From: Neopararhizobium haloflavum
Lineage (GTDB): Bacteria > Pseudomonadota > Alphaproteobacteria > Rhizobiales > Rhizobiaceae
Length of the DNA: 64,000 nt
NCBI RefSeq assembly: GCF_002750855.1
Contig: NZ_NWUC01000005.1
Location: 186,001-250,000, forward strand
Direction of reading: 5' to 3'
A program made the translations under genes and the position numbers. Below, piece after piece: positions 51,498 to 60,960 of the stretch (positions are counted from its first letter, which is position 1; every line of letters starts with the position of its first letter). The notes under the pieces were generated by a model. That model did no database searches. It was not told where the DNA came from and worked only from the letters and a program-made list of their open reading frames with translations.

Positions 51498-51523
51498 AAC
51501 TCGGCAGTAGCCGACTCGGTTCC
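51498..51523 (-). promoter_or_regulatory. EcfG-like promoter candidate for the LOV kinase operon
   Basis: On the minus strand GGAAC (51523-51519), a 17-base spacer, and AGTT (51501-51498): one base off GGAAC-N16/17-CGTT, with the same AGTT variant as at ectD. It is about 70 bases before the LOV kinase start. Confidence 0.4.
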
Positions 51524-51582
51524 ATCCCCGATGCGATATTGGCACAATGGCCGGCGCATCCTGCCAAGGGCTTTGAATTTCT

Positions 51583-54039
51583 TTAAGGAACCATTTGCCA
51601 GACGCTGTCGACATCGCGTTCGTAGAGGCTCGGATCGCTCGGGATCTCGATGCCTTCCACAGCGGACCAAGGCTGGGCGAGATTGCTGTAGTTCGACGAA
51701 AACACGTTACCGGACTGCCCGGTCGTAATCACGAATGTCGAATTGTCCAGATCAGAAAGATCGTAGATTGCCCGGAAGCTCGCCGCATGCCGGTTGGCGA
51801 ACGGTGCATCCTCGTCGCCAAGGTCAGTGCGCCCGCGATCGAGCGTGAAGGGCCCGCCCCCGCTCTCGACGCTCACATTGAAGATGCGATCGAGCGGCCA
51901 GACCTGCCCGAAGGGTTGATGAACGCTGAGCGCGACATGGGCATCGCCCCATCGCCAATCGTTTCGGTCATCACCGTAACGCGCCTCAAGTGTGCCGAGT
52001 GCGGTCTCGAGCGCGGAACTCAACACGGCGGCGCAATCCTCGACCTGCGAAGTATCCGCCACATCGCACCAGTCGCGCGCCGACCGACCGGTCAGAATAC
52101 GCGCAAGAACCTGCCCGCGCGCTTCAAGCCAGGGTTCAAAGGCGTCCCCCAGATCATCGACGAAAATCGCGTACATCGCCTCGCGCAGCCATGCCATGGC
52201 GATCAATGGCTCGGCCGCATCACGCTGCATCTCGAAATCCCAGTCGCTCATCAACGAAACGACGAACCGGTCGACGCCGTCACGGTCCCGAATGGCATCG
52301 AGCATCAAAGGCATGAGTTCGGCAAACCCGCCTGAATAAGTGTCGGCCTGGACCGCCCGCGACGTTTCCATGCCATGCGGTTGATCCGCCTCGATAACGC
52401 GCTCATCGACCCTGGCCTGACGGTAGGCTTCGTCCCAATCGAGCGTCAGGAAAGGTTCGTAGCTGCGAGGCACCATGCGGGTGTTCGCCGTTCCGATCGC
52501 GCCGACCTCGGGATTGCGCGCGGTCGGGAGATCGCCATAGGGAATGAAGCCTTGCCAGTCATAGCGCGCCTCCCAGCCGGGAACCGGCGCACGCCCCATC
52601 ACCGCGTTGTCCGGATCGCGCACCGGCACGCGGCCGGGCGCGATCAGGCCGATCGCGCCCTCGGTGTCCGCAAGGACGATCGACTGCATGGGCGTGACGA
52701 AGTCGCGCATGCCATCCTGAAAGTCTGCGACGCTTGCAAAGTCCCATAGCGCAAGGCCTGAGAGCATGGTGCGATCGTCATCGGCGAGCGCCGTCCAGCG
52801 CAGTGCGGCCACCTTGTCGTCCGGCAAGAGGGCGCCGAGGTTGCGATAGCTTGCCGGCATGACCGGCCCATGGCGCGTCCATCGCCGGGTGAAGACGTGA
52901 TCCTCGGCACCGTCGACACGGATGCGCTCCTCCGCCTCTCCGAAAGCCTGCCAGCCATCGGGTGTGCGATAGCGCGAGGCATCCTCAGGATCGACCGCCT
53001 CGATGAAGAGATCCTGAACGTCCGTGCCCGTATTGGTGAACCCCCAGGCGACAGCATCGTTGCGGCCGAGCAGGACCAGCGGCGCGCCAGCCAACGTCGC
53101 CCCGACGAGGTTCTTCGCCGTCTCCCCGTTTTCCACCCGAAGATGCGCGAGATACCAGACCGACGGGGCCGAAAGGCCGAGATGCGGATCGTTGGCAAGG
53201 ATCGGAAGGCCGGTATCGGTGCGCTCGCCGGAAACCACCCAGTTGTTGGAGGCCCCGCTACCCGTCAATCCAACCCTGGAAATATCGCCCCACGCCGCGG
53301 CATCCAGATGCGCCTGTTGGGCGGCAGGGTTCAGATCGAGAAGGGCATTGAGGTCGGGGAGCGGCGGCACCTTCGTCTCGTCAGGGAGCAAAGGCAACAA
53401 ATCATCGATCTCGTCCGGCGACAGGCCCTTTCGGGCGAACGCCAATCTGTTCACCTCATCGGCGATATTGGCGGCCAGGCCGACCGACATCATCTTGACA
53501 ACGACAACGCTGTCTTCCGGCCGCCAGGGTTCGGGCTCGTGACCGAGAACGACGAATTCAGGTGGCAGCGCCGACGAGAACGCGCGAGGCTCGCGGGCCA
53601 GCCAGCGGTTGACCCCGGCAGCATAGGCCTCCAGCGCGCGCTTCGCCTCATCGGGGAACGTTTCGTAGGATCGCCGGGCGGCGTCGTAGATGGCGATGGT
53701 GCGCAGCCAGACATCGGTGCCGATGGTGGCATCGCCGAACATTTCGGACAGCCGGCCCTTTCCTGCCATGCGCGCCACCTCCATCTGCCAGAGCCGGTCC
53801 TGTGCATGAGCAAATCCGAGGGCGGCGAAAACGTCGTCGCGGCTTTCTCCCTGAATATGCGGAACCCCTTGCCGGTCCCTCGCGATCGTCACCGGTCCGT
53901 CGAGGCCGTCAAGTTGCACTGTACCCGCCGCAGGGGGAAGCGAGCGCGACATCCACAACAGGCCGAGACCGGCAAAAACGGCAAGGAGCGGCACGACCGC
54001 AAAAATAAACAGGACCAACCCTTTGAGCAGCCGCTTCAT
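51583..54039 (-). CDS. penicillin acylase family (Ntn-hydrolase) protein
   Basis: An 818-residue exported or membrane-anchored acylase. N-terminal hydrophobic anchor at about 8-30, A-chain motif GVPHIQGESRDDVFAALGFAH, and the autocatalytic cleavage/nucleophile site TGSGASNNWVVSGERT with Ser264. Further blocks are PILANDPHLGL and WGFTNTGTDVQDLF. Members hydrolyse beta-lactam amides, cyclic imides or acyl-homoserine lactones; the substrate here is unknown. Same strand as and upstream of the LOV kinase, 152 bases away. Confidence 0.93.
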   Translation of the reverse strand: MKRLLKGLVLFIFAVVPLLAVFAGLGLLWMSRSLPPAAGTVQLDGLDGPVTIARDRQGVPHIQGESRDDVFAALGFAHAQDRLWQMEVARMAGKGRLSEMFGDATIGTDVWLRTIAIYDAARRSYETFPDEAKRALEAYAAGVNRWLAREPRAFSSALPPEFVVLGHEPEPWRPEDSVVVVKMMSVGLAANIADEVNRLAFARKGLSPDEIDDLLPLLPDETKVPPLPDLNALLDLNPAAQQAHLDAAAWGDISRVGLTGSGASNNWVVSGERTDTGLPILANDPHLGLSAPSVWYLAHLRVENGETAKNLVGATLAGAPLVLLGRNDAVAWGFTNTGTDVQDLFIEAVDPEDASRYRTPDGWQAFGEAEERIRVDGAEDHVFTRRWTRHGPVMPASYRNLGALLPDDKVAALRWTALADDDRTMLSGLALWDFASVADFQDGMRDFVTPMQSIVLADTEGAIGLIAPGRVPVRDPDNAVMGRAPVPGWEARYDWQGFIPYGDLPTARNPEVGAIGTANTRMVPRSYEPFLTLDWDEAYRQARVDERVIEADQPHGMETSRAVQADTYSGGFAELMPLMLDAIRDRDGVDRFVVSLMSDWDFEMQRDAAEPLIAMAWLREAMYAIFVDDLGDAFEPWLEARGQVLARILTGRSARDWCDVADTSQVEDCAAVLSSALETALGTLEARYGDDRNDWRWGDAHVALSVHQPFGQVWPLDRIFNVSVESGGGPFTLDRGRTDLGDEDAPFANRHAASFRAIYDLSDLDNSTFVITTGQSGNVFSSNYSNLAQPWSAVEGIEIPSDPSLYERDVDSVWQMVP

Positions 54040-54129
54040 TGTTTTATGTCCTTGCATTGAAATTCTTGATTGAAACGCTTTTTGGCGGCGCGCGCTAAAG
54101 AGCTTGCATCGTTAGTGAGGAGCATCGCA

Positions 54130-54999
54130 ATGGCAAACGTCTCGTTCATAGGCCTCGGCGTCATGGGCTACCCCATGGCTGGTCACCTGAGAAAAAAGGG
54201 TGGCCACGAGGTCACGGTATATAACCGGACGCACGCCAAGGCGGAAAGATGGGTTGAGGAGTTCGGCGGCAAGGCCGCCAAGACGCCGGCCGAGGCCGCG
54301 CAGGGCGCAGATTTCGTCTTCTCCTGCGTCGGCAATGACGATGATCTGCGCTCGGTCACAACGGGACCAGACGGTGCCTTCGGCGCCGTCAAATCCGGCG
54401 CGATCTTTATCGACAACACCACCGCTTCCGCCGAGGTTGCCCGCGAACTGTCCGGCATTGCCAAGGAAAGGGGCTTCGGCTTTCTCGATGCGCCGGTTTC
54501 GGGCGGTCAGGCCGGCGCGGAAAACGGAGCGTTGACGGTCATGGTCGGCGGCGACAAGGCGACCTTCGACAAGGCAAAGCCCGTGATCGACGCCTATGCC
54601 AAGATGGTCGGGCTGATGGGCGAAGTCGGCGCGGGGCAGTTGACCAAGATGGTCAACCAGATCTGCATCGCCGGGCTCGTTCAGGGTCTTGCCGAGGGCA
54701 TCCATTTCGGCATGAAGGCCGGCCTCGACATTCCCGCGGTGATCGACGTCATCTCGAAGGGCGCCGCCGGCTCCTGGCAGATGGAAAACCGCTTCAAGAC
54801 CATGGTGGCCGGACAATACGAGCACGGTTTCGCCGTCGACTGGATGCGCAAGGACCTCTCCATCATCCTGGAAGAGGCGCGCCGCAACAAGACATCTCTG
54901 CCGGTCGCAGCGCTCGTCGATCAGTTCTACGCCGAGGTCCAGTCGATGGGCGGCAATCGATGGGACACCTCGTCGCTGCTGGCGCGCCTCGAACGCTGA
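54130..54999 (+). CDS. 3-hydroxyisobutyrate dehydrogenase-family NAD(P)-dependent oxidoreductase
   Basis: A 289-residue beta-hydroxyacid dehydrogenase. The Rossmann motif VSFIGLGVMGYPMAGHL is at the N-terminus, the substrate-binding FLDAPVSGGQAGAENG near 120 and the catalytic Lys in GAGQLTKMVNQICIAGL near 171. The substrate (3-hydroxyisobutyrate, tartronate semialdehyde, succinate semialdehyde) cannot be fixed. AGGAG precedes ATG 54130; the longer frame from 54070 lacks an RBS. Confidence 0.93.
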   Translation: MANVSFIGLGVMGYPMAGHLRKKGGHEVTVYNRTHAKAERWVEEFGGKAAKTPAEAAQGADFVFSCVGNDDDLRSVTTGPDGAFGAVKSGAIFIDNTTASAEVARELSGIAKERGFGFLDAPVSGGQAGAENGALTVMVGGDKATFDKAKPVIDAYAKMVGLMGEVGAGQLTKMVNQICIAGLVQGLAEGIHFGMKAGLDIPAVIDVISKGAAGSWQMENRFKTMVAGQYEHGFAVDWMRKDLSIILEEARRNKTSLPVAALVDQFYAEVQSMGGNRWDTSSLLARLER

Positions 55000-55029
55000 G
55001 GCGGCGACCTACGATGATCAGACGGCGCG

Positions 55030-55512
55030 CTATTCCCCCCGCGCGCCGTCGATCGCCAGATAGTCGAGCGGCAATTCGGTCGTATACTTGATCTGCTCCA
55101 TGGCAAAGCTTGACGACACGTCGCGTATCTCGATCCGCTGGATCAGGCGCTTGTAGAAGGCGTCATAGGCGGCGATGTCCGGCACGACGACCCGCAAGAG
55201 GTAGTCGACATCACCGCTCATCCGGTAGAACTCCACCACTTCGGGGAAGTCGACGATGACCTCCGAGAAACGCTTGAGCCACTCCTGGCTGTGGGTGTTG
55301 GTGCGGATCGAGACGAAGCAGGTAACCTTGGTGTTGACCTTTGCAGGGTCGAGCAGCGCAACCCGTTTGCGAATGACGCCCTCTTCCTCCAGCTTCTGGA
55401 TCCGTCGCCAGCAGGGCGTCGTCGACAGTCCGACCTTCTTTGCAAGATCGGCGACGGCAAGCGTCGTATCCTCTTGAAGAAGCCTAAGGATCTTGCGGTC
55501 GAGACGGTCCAT
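55030..55512 (-). CDS. Lrp/AsnC family transcriptional regulator
   Basis: A 160-residue protein with N-terminal helix-turn-helix (LDRKILRLLQEDTTLAVADL, then STTPCWRRIQKLEEEGVI) and C-terminal RAM ligand domain (FYRMSGDVDYLLRVVVPD). Lrp-type regulators sense amino acids and act as octamers. It is convergent with the dehydrogenase gene; its target may be itself or amino acid genes. Confidence 0.95.
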   Translation of the reverse strand: MDRLDRKILRLLQEDTTLAVADLAKKVGLSTTPCWRRIQKLEEEGVIRKRVALLDPAKVNTKVTCFVSIRTNTHSQEWLKRFSEVIVDFPEVVEFYRMSGDVDYLLRVVVPDIAAYDAFYKRLIQRIEIRDVSSSFAMEQIKYTTELPLDYLAIDGARGE

Positions 55513-55623
55513 GAATCACATCCAACTGGAATGAATTTCTCATGAGCAGCGAATTTTGTTGCATTTAAGCAATAACGTTCTGCTCGCCTGCGCGGTGCTA
55601 TCATGAGGCCCGTCGGGCCGCAA

Positions 55624-56295
55624 TCAGATTTCGCCCTGCTGCTGCCCTTTGGGAACAACCCTTTCGCTCACCCGCGCCCTGAGATCGGGCAGCAGTTCCT
55701 CGGCGAACCAGGGATTGCGTTTGATCCACGCATTGTTGCGCCAGGAAGGGTGCGGCAGCGGGATGATCGTGCGCCCGCGACGGGTGGTCGCCGCGATGGT
55801 TCGCCATGAGGCGACGGTCGCCGTCATGCTCGCGCGCGACCACTCGGGCAGATGATAAGCCTGTGCGTAGCGGCCGATCGCCAGAACCAGGTCGGCCTGC
55901 GCCATCGCGTCGAAAAGCTGATCGTGCCAATGCCGACGACATTCGCCGCGCGGCGGGCGGTCACTGCCTTTCGCATCGAGACCGGGGAAGCAGAACCCCA
56001 TCGGAACGATCGCAATCCGGTTGGCGTCGTAGAACGTCGCCTCGTCAAGACCGAGCCAGTCGCGCAACCGGTCGCCCGAGGGATCCGTGAACGGCCGGCC
56101 CGACGCATGGACGCGTGCGCCGGGCGCCTGGCTGCAAAGGATGATCTGCGCTGTCGGCGATGGCACGCAGACCGGCCTCGGCTCATGCGGCAGCCGGCGC
56201 ACCGGCCCTCCATCGGGCGTGTCGCGGCAGATGCGACACGCCGCGATGTCCTTTTGAAGACGCGTCAGAAATGTCCTTCTGATCGTCAGCGTCAA
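55624..56295 (-). CDS. uracil-DNA glycosylase family protein
   Basis: About 223 residues. Conserved blocks are DIAACRICRDTP, IILCSQAPGARVHASG, FTDPSGDRLRDWLGLD, IAIVPMGFCFPGLDAKGS and IIPLPHPSWRNN, which fit the UDG-like superfamily found across proteobacteria. Biochemical activity of this subgroup is not established. A TTG at 56295, 11 bases after the GST stop, is the most reasonable start; the open frame extends through the GST gene antisense-free but out of family. Confidence 0.82.
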   Translation of the reverse strand: MTLTIRRTFLTRLQKDIAACRICRDTPDGGPVRRLPHEPRPVCVPSPTAQIILCSQAPGARVHASGRPFTDPSGDRLRDWLGLDEATFYDANRIAIVPMGFCFPGLDAKGSDRPPRGECRRHWHDQLFDAMAQADLVLAIGRYAQAYHLPEWSRASMTATVASWRTIAATTRRGRTIIPLPHPSWRNNAWIKRNPWFAEELLPDLRARVSERVVPKGQQQGEI

Positions 56296-56306
56296 GGCGA
56301 CCTGTG

Positions 56307-56918
56307 TCAGCCCTTGACGCTGGGCCGAGCCGACACCGCCTCGTGCCAGCGGCGAACGTTCTGAAGATGCGCCGGCAGCTCGATCTTCGCCGGTTTCATG
56401 AAGCTGATGCCGACGATTCCGGTGATGTCGGCGATGGTGAAGCGGTCTCCGGCGATGTAGTCCCGTTCCGCCAGTTCGCCATCGAGCAGGGTCAGGAAAT
56501 CGACGGCGCGCGAACGATTGGCTTCGCCCCATTCGGGGACCTGCGGCACTTCCCAGTCGCGCATGGCAGGGTGGGTGTGACGGAAGACCGCCGTGACCGA
56601 ACCGAGGAAGTTGAGTTCCATGCGCCGGTTCCACATCTCGATCTGAGCCGTCTCAAGCGGATTCTTGCCAAAGAGGTTGGGCTCGGGATGAAGCGCCTCG
56701 ATATAGCGGCAGATGGCGACCGACTCCGTCAGGATCGTTCCATCATCAAGCTCGAGCACCGGCAGGCGCTGCAACGGATTGCGCGCGGTGATTTCCTCGC
56801 TCTTGTGACCGAGCTTGCCCATATCGACCGGGACGATATCGATGTCGATGCCTTTTTCGGCGAGAAAGATCGTGACCCGGCGCGGGTTGGGCGCGCGGCC
56901 GCCGTCATAAAGCTTCAT
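56307..56918 (-). CDS. glutathione S-transferase family protein
   Basis: A 203-residue two-domain protein: thioredoxin-like N-terminus (MKLYDGGRAPNPRRVTIFLA, RLPVLELDDGTILTESVAI) and helical C-terminal domain (GDRFTIADITGIVGISF). It resembles the beta/theta-like GSTs of proteobacteria. GGAGG lies upstream of ATG 56918. Substrate unknown. It lies just before the UDG gene in the same direction. Confidence 0.94.
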   Translation of the reverse strand: MKLYDGGRAPNPRRVTIFLAEKGIDIDIVPVDMGKLGHKSEEITARNPLQRLPVLELDDGTILTESVAICRYIEALHPEPNLFGKNPLETAQIEMWNRRMELNFLGSVTAVFRHTHPAMRDWEVPQVPEWGEANRSRAVDFLTLLDGELAERDYIAGDRFTIADITGIVGISFMKPAKIELPAHLQNVRRWHEAVSARPSVKG

Positions 56919-57126
56919 CTTGGTGCATCCTCCCTCGGACGTTGCGCGGCATTGTCTCTTCCAGCCCTTTCGGCTGGCGCGCGGAAGGTTGCATGAAGCC
57001 TCGCCGCGCTCAAGTCCCACGATGGTTTCCGCGGACCGGCCGAGCAGGCGACCGCAGTTCGGCTGGTTGGAAGGGTCTTCTTAATCATTCGCCGTTAACC
57101 TTGATTCAAAATCATCAAAGGTCAGC

Positions 57127-58683
57127 GTGCAAACGATTGCGATGTCCATCGCCGTAGAAAGCAGCAACGACAAGAATATCGTCGACCGCTCGCGTCCAAG
57201 ACGCAATGCGGGCGTGGCCAAGACCGTGCGCGCTACGCGCGACCGGCTCCAGGTGGGCCAGCCGAGCAACCTCGAATTCGCCCGCGAGATGCTGCTCCTG
57301 CATATCAACGCGATCCTGCAGGGCGCGGCGGCGATGCCAATCCTCGTCCTGGCCGCAACGGCGATCAGCATTTATTTCGGCGAATCCTTCGAACTCATTC
57401 CGTGGGCCGCGGTGACGCTGACCGCCTATGCGGCCCTCGTCTTCTTCGCGCGCCGCGCATCGAGCCAGACGTTCGACCGCGACACCACGGCGAAATGGGC
57501 CCGCCGGTTCCTGCTCGGCCATCTCGCCATCGGCATCTGCTGGGCGATATTCGCGGCACAGGACTGCGCCGAATGCACCGATCCGTCTTTTTCCTTCTAC
57601 AAGGGCGTCATCCTGCTCGTCGCCGTCGCCGCCACCGCGATGACGACGTTTACCCTGCGACGGGCCATCGTCGCCTCCTTCATGCCGCCAGTCCTGGTTT
57701 TCAGCGCACTCGCCTATCTGACGCAGAATCCCTACGATATCGGCATGGCGATCGTTGTCGTGGCCGCGTTCGGCTTTTTCATCTTCGTGTCCGACCGGCT
57801 CTATTTTTCCAATCTCAAGCTCTTGTCCTTTCAATCGGAGAAGGTGGCACTGATCGCCGAACTGGAAGTCGCCAAGGCGATGTCGGACGAGGCACGCCGC
57901 AGGGCTGAAGAAGCCAATCTGGCAAAGTCCCGCTTTCTTGCCTCGATGAGCCATGAACTGAGAACGCCGCTCAATGCCATCCTCGGCTTTTCCGAGGTGA
58001 TGAGCGGCGAAGTGCTCGGCCCGCTCGCCAATCCGACCTACAAGGACTACGCCGCCGACATCCATCGGTCCGGCCAGCATCTGCTGAACCTGATCAACGA
58101 GATTCTCGACCTCTCACGCATCGAGGCGGGACGCTATGACCTTGCAGAAGACGCCCTGTCGCTCGCAGAAATCGCGGAAGACTGCATCGGCATGGTGCAG
58201 TTGAAGGCACGCAGCAAGGAAATCACGATTGCCGAGCAGTTCGAGCGAACCCTGCCCCTCGTCTGGGTCGACGAACGCGCCATGCGCCAGGTGGTCCTCA
58301 ATCTTCTTTCGAACGCCGTGAAGTTTACCCCGGCTCGTGGCCACATCACGGTGAAGGTCGGCTGGACCGCGGGCGGCGGCCAGTACATCGCCGTCTCCGA
58401 CAACGGGCCGGGTATCCCCGAAGAGGAGATCCCGATCGTGCTCTCCGCTTTCGGGCAAGGTTCGATCGCTATCAAGAGCGCTGAACAGGGTACCGGTCTC
58501 GGCTTGCCGATCGTTCAGGCGATCCTCGCCAAGCATGGTGGTCAGTTTGTCTTGAAGTCCCGGTTGCGCGAGGGAACGGAGGCCATTGCCATTCTACCGC
58601 CAAGGCGCGTGCTGCAAGGTCTGCCGCCGATCAACGATGGGGATCTGCCGACGCGCCAGGCAAGAAAGCCGGCATTTGCGTGA
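57127..58683 (+). CDS. membrane sensor histidine kinase (HisKA-HATPase)
   Basis: A 518-residue kinase with about six membrane helices (57-230), a short coiled coil, and a classic HisKA domain SRFLASMSHELRTPLNAILG (phosphoacceptor His in SHELRTP). The ATPase has N-box LLSNAVKFTPARG, G1 DNGPGIPEEE and G2 GTGLGLPIVQ. The catalytic part resembles PleC/PdhS-type kinases of alphaproteobacteria. It starts at GTG 57127 or ATG 57142. No response regulator is adjacent. Confidence 0.9.
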   Translation: MQTIAMSIAVESSNDKNIVDRSRPRRNAGVAKTVRATRDRLQVGQPSNLEFAREMLLLHINAILQGAAAMPILVLAATAISIYFGESFELIPWAAVTLTAYAALVFFARRASSQTFDRDTTAKWARRFLLGHLAIGICWAIFAAQDCAECTDPSFSFYKGVILLVAVAATAMTTFTLRRAIVASFMPPVLVFSALAYLTQNPYDIGMAIVVVAAFGFFIFVSDRLYFSNLKLLSFQSEKVALIAELEVAKAMSDEARRRAEEANLAKSRFLASMSHELRTPLNAILGFSEVMSGEVLGPLANPTYKDYAADIHRSGQHLLNLINEILDLSRIEAGRYDLAEDALSLAEIAEDCIGMVQLKARSKEITIAEQFERTLPLVWVDERAMRQVVLNLLSNAVKFTPARGHITVKVGWTAGGGQYIAVSDNGPGIPEEEIPIVLSAFGQGSIAIKSAEQGTGLGLPIVQAILAKHGGQFVLKSRLREGTEAIAILPPRRVLQGLPPINDGDLPTRQARKPAFA

Positions 58684-58794
58684 AAACGACGTTGCGGCTT
58701 GCAACAACGGGCAAAATCGCCCACATGCGGCCCTTCACACTGAAATATGTAGTTGAGCATAATGGCGTGACGCGATTCGCTGTTTGAGGAAGAT

Positions 58795-59262
58795 ATGAAC
58801 CTGGCCACCTTGACGAGCAACTGGACTTCGAGTGCCCGCGACAGCGCGGCGGTCGTGCAGTATGGTGCAATGCCCTACCGGGTCGTCGAGGGTCGCGCCG
58901 CATTCCTTCTGATCACGTCGCGACGCACCGGGCGCTGGATCTTTCCCAAAGGCGGGCTTATCGATGGGATGTCGCCCGCCAAGTCGGCAGCGCAGGAAGC
59001 CTTCGAGGAAGCCGGCGTGCGAGGGTCCGTCGACATGACTCCGATCGGCACCTACCGCACGATCAAACAGCGCCTGCGCAGGACCGAGATCGACGTGCAG
59101 GTTTTCCCGCTCCTGGTCGAAGACCAGTTGGATGAATGGCCCGAAATGACGCAACGCCGCCGCCACTGGGTCCTGCTGACCGAAGCCAAGCGGCTGTTGT
59201 CAGACAAGGGCGCGATCAGCCTGGCGCAGAAGCTGAACAAGCGCGTCACCGAGACGGGCTGA
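58795..59262 (+). CDS. Nudix hydrolase (DIPP-like subgroup)
   Basis: A 155-residue protein with IFPKGGLIDGMSPAKSAAQE then AFEEAGVRG, which is a Nudix box with Met and Gln in place of the usual Glu and Arg of Gx5Ex7REUxEExGU; the metal-binding EExG is intact. The PKGG...EEAGV form is common in Rhizobiales homologues of diphosphoinositol polyphosphate phosphohydrolases. Substrate unknown. GAGGA precedes the ATG. Confidence 0.88.
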   Translation: MNLATLTSNWTSSARDSAAVVQYGAMPYRVVEGRAAFLLITSRRTGRWIFPKGGLIDGMSPAKSAAQEAFEEAGVRGSVDMTPIGTYRTIKQRLRRTEIDVQVFPLLVEDQLDEWPEMTQRRRHWVLLTEAKRLLSDKGAISLAQKLNKRVTETG

Positions 59263-59312
59263 CCGACCGACGGTTTGCCGTTGTGCCGTTTCATTTCCGC
59301 ACGTGAATTGGT

Positions 59313-60815
59313 CTAGCCGACCACCGCTTCAAGCATGAAATAGACCAGCGCCGACAGAAGCGCCGAAGCCGGCACCGTGATGACCCATGCGGCCGCGATG
59401 CCGAAGGCATGCTGCCGGCGAACGAGGCGACGCCGCTCGCGCTTCTGGAAATTGGCCAGGGCTTCCTCGGCGGTCTCGTTCAGCGTCGTCGGCTGAAGGA
59501 AGAGAGAACGCGGCTGGACGGCCGGGTTGGGAACGCCCTTGTTGGAGGTCAACTCGCGGAGGAACCCGACACCGAAGACAGCGCCGATAGCAATGTGTGT
59601 CGACGATACCGGCAGGCCGAGCGCCGAAGCGATGAGAACCGTGGTGGCGGCGGACAGCGCCACGCAATAGGCACGGATCTCGTTCATTTTCGTGATGCGC
59701 TCACCGACCGTGCGAATGAGCTTCGGGCCGAAAAGGGCAAGACCGACGGCAATGCCCGCAGCGCCGATGGCCAGCACCCAGATCGGCAAGAGCACGGCTG
59801 CAACGTCCGTCGAGGCGCTGTCGGCGACGGCGACGATGGCGGCCAGAGGACCAACCGCATTGGCCACGTCGTTCGCGCCGTGCGCGAAGGACAACAGCGC
59901 CGCCGCGAAGATGAGCGGCAGGCGAAAAAGACCGTTGATGCTCTTGGACCGGTTCTCAAGCCCCTGCGAACGCCGCAATACCCAAGGCCGCGACAGCGCC
60001 CAGCCGAGCCCGCCGAACAGCAGGCCGAGCATCGCGACCGCCCCGAAAGACGGGTCCCAAAGCCGGCTGAAACCCTTCATCGCCATATACATCGCGAAGA
60101 CGGCGGTCATCAGCCCGATCAGTACCGGCACCCAGATTCGCGCGGCCTCGACCTTTTCGTCCTTGTTGACGATCGTCGCATTGGTGATCGTCAGAAGCAG
60201 CGCCGCGAGGATGCCACCAAGCGCGGGGGAGATCACCCAGCTGGCGACGATCGCGGTCATCATCTGCCAGTTGACCATTGCGAGACCGGCGGCCGCGACG
60301 CCGGACCCGATCACACCGCCAACCACGGAGTGTGTCGTGGAAACCGGTGCTCCGAGGACGGTCGCAAGATTGATCCACAGGGCCGACGACAGAAGCGCCG
60401 CCATCATGACCAGCGTGAAGCCGACGGGCGACAGATCGGCGCCCGGACGGAGCAACTCGCTGGAGATCGTATCAACGACGTCGCCGCCGGCCAGAAGGGC
60501 ACCCGACGCCTCGCAGATCGCCGCGATCGTGATGGCCCCCACCATGGTCAGCGCACGACTGCCGACCGAAGGACCCATATTGTTGGCAACGTCGTTGGCA
60601 CCGATGTTGAGTGCCATATAGCCCGCGATGACCGATGCGATGATGACGAGGTAGCCGAATGGGCCCTCCTCGACGAACAGCGCCGCCAGCACCATTGCGG
60701 CGAGCAGGAAGAGAAAGGCCAGCCCCGGCGCAGCGAGAGAACGGGAAAGATCGAAAGTCGCTGTTTCGAGCGAGCCGACCTTCTTCAGGTCCTTGTCCAA
60801 CGCGCTTTTCGCCAT
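59313..60815 (-). CDS. pit: inorganic phosphate transporter, PiT family
   Basis: A 500-residue membrane transporter with about eleven helices and the duplicated PiT signature: GANDVANNMGPSVGSRAL in the first half and FAHGANDVANAVGPLAA in the second. VSTTHSVVGGVIG and VSSTHIAIGAVFGVG are the paired PHO4 motifs. Imports phosphate with H+ or as metal-phosphate. No DUF47/PhoU-like gene is next to it, unlike in many rhizobia. Confidence 0.95.
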   Translation of the reverse strand: MAKSALDKDLKKVGSLETATFDLSRSLAAPGLAFLFLLAAMVLAALFVEEGPFGYLVIIASVIAGYMALNIGANDVANNMGPSVGSRALTMVGAITIAAICEASGALLAGGDVVDTISSELLRPGADLSPVGFTLVMMAALLSSALWINLATVLGAPVSTTHSVVGGVIGSGVAAAGLAMVNWQMMTAIVASWVISPALGGILAALLLTITNATIVNKDEKVEAARIWVPVLIGLMTAVFAMYMAMKGFSRLWDPSFGAVAMLGLLFGGLGWALSRPWVLRRSQGLENRSKSINGLFRLPLIFAAALLSFAHGANDVANAVGPLAAIVAVADSASTDVAAVLLPIWVLAIGAAGIAVGLALFGPKLIRTVGERITKMNEIRAYCVALSAATTVLIASALGLPVSSTHIAIGAVFGVGFLRELTSNKGVPNPAVQPRSLFLQPTTLNETAEEALANFQKRERRRLVRRQHAFGIAAAWVITVPASALLSALVYFMLEAVVG

Positions 60816-60960
60816 GCCTGCCGCACCGCCATTCTTGTCACAGAACTGTCATACGAGGCGGCGCATAGCATTATCGGCGGGCCGGTACAGGCCCACCGCG
60901 ACATTTTTTACCTGTCAGTGCAACGAAATCGTCCCCGGCCCCCAGGAAAATGCGCCGAGA

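Noticed and set aside
57060-57126. CtrA site before the membrane sensor kinase
   Set aside because: Two TTAA half-sites are present, but they are 10 bases apart instead of 7, so only weak half-sites remain.
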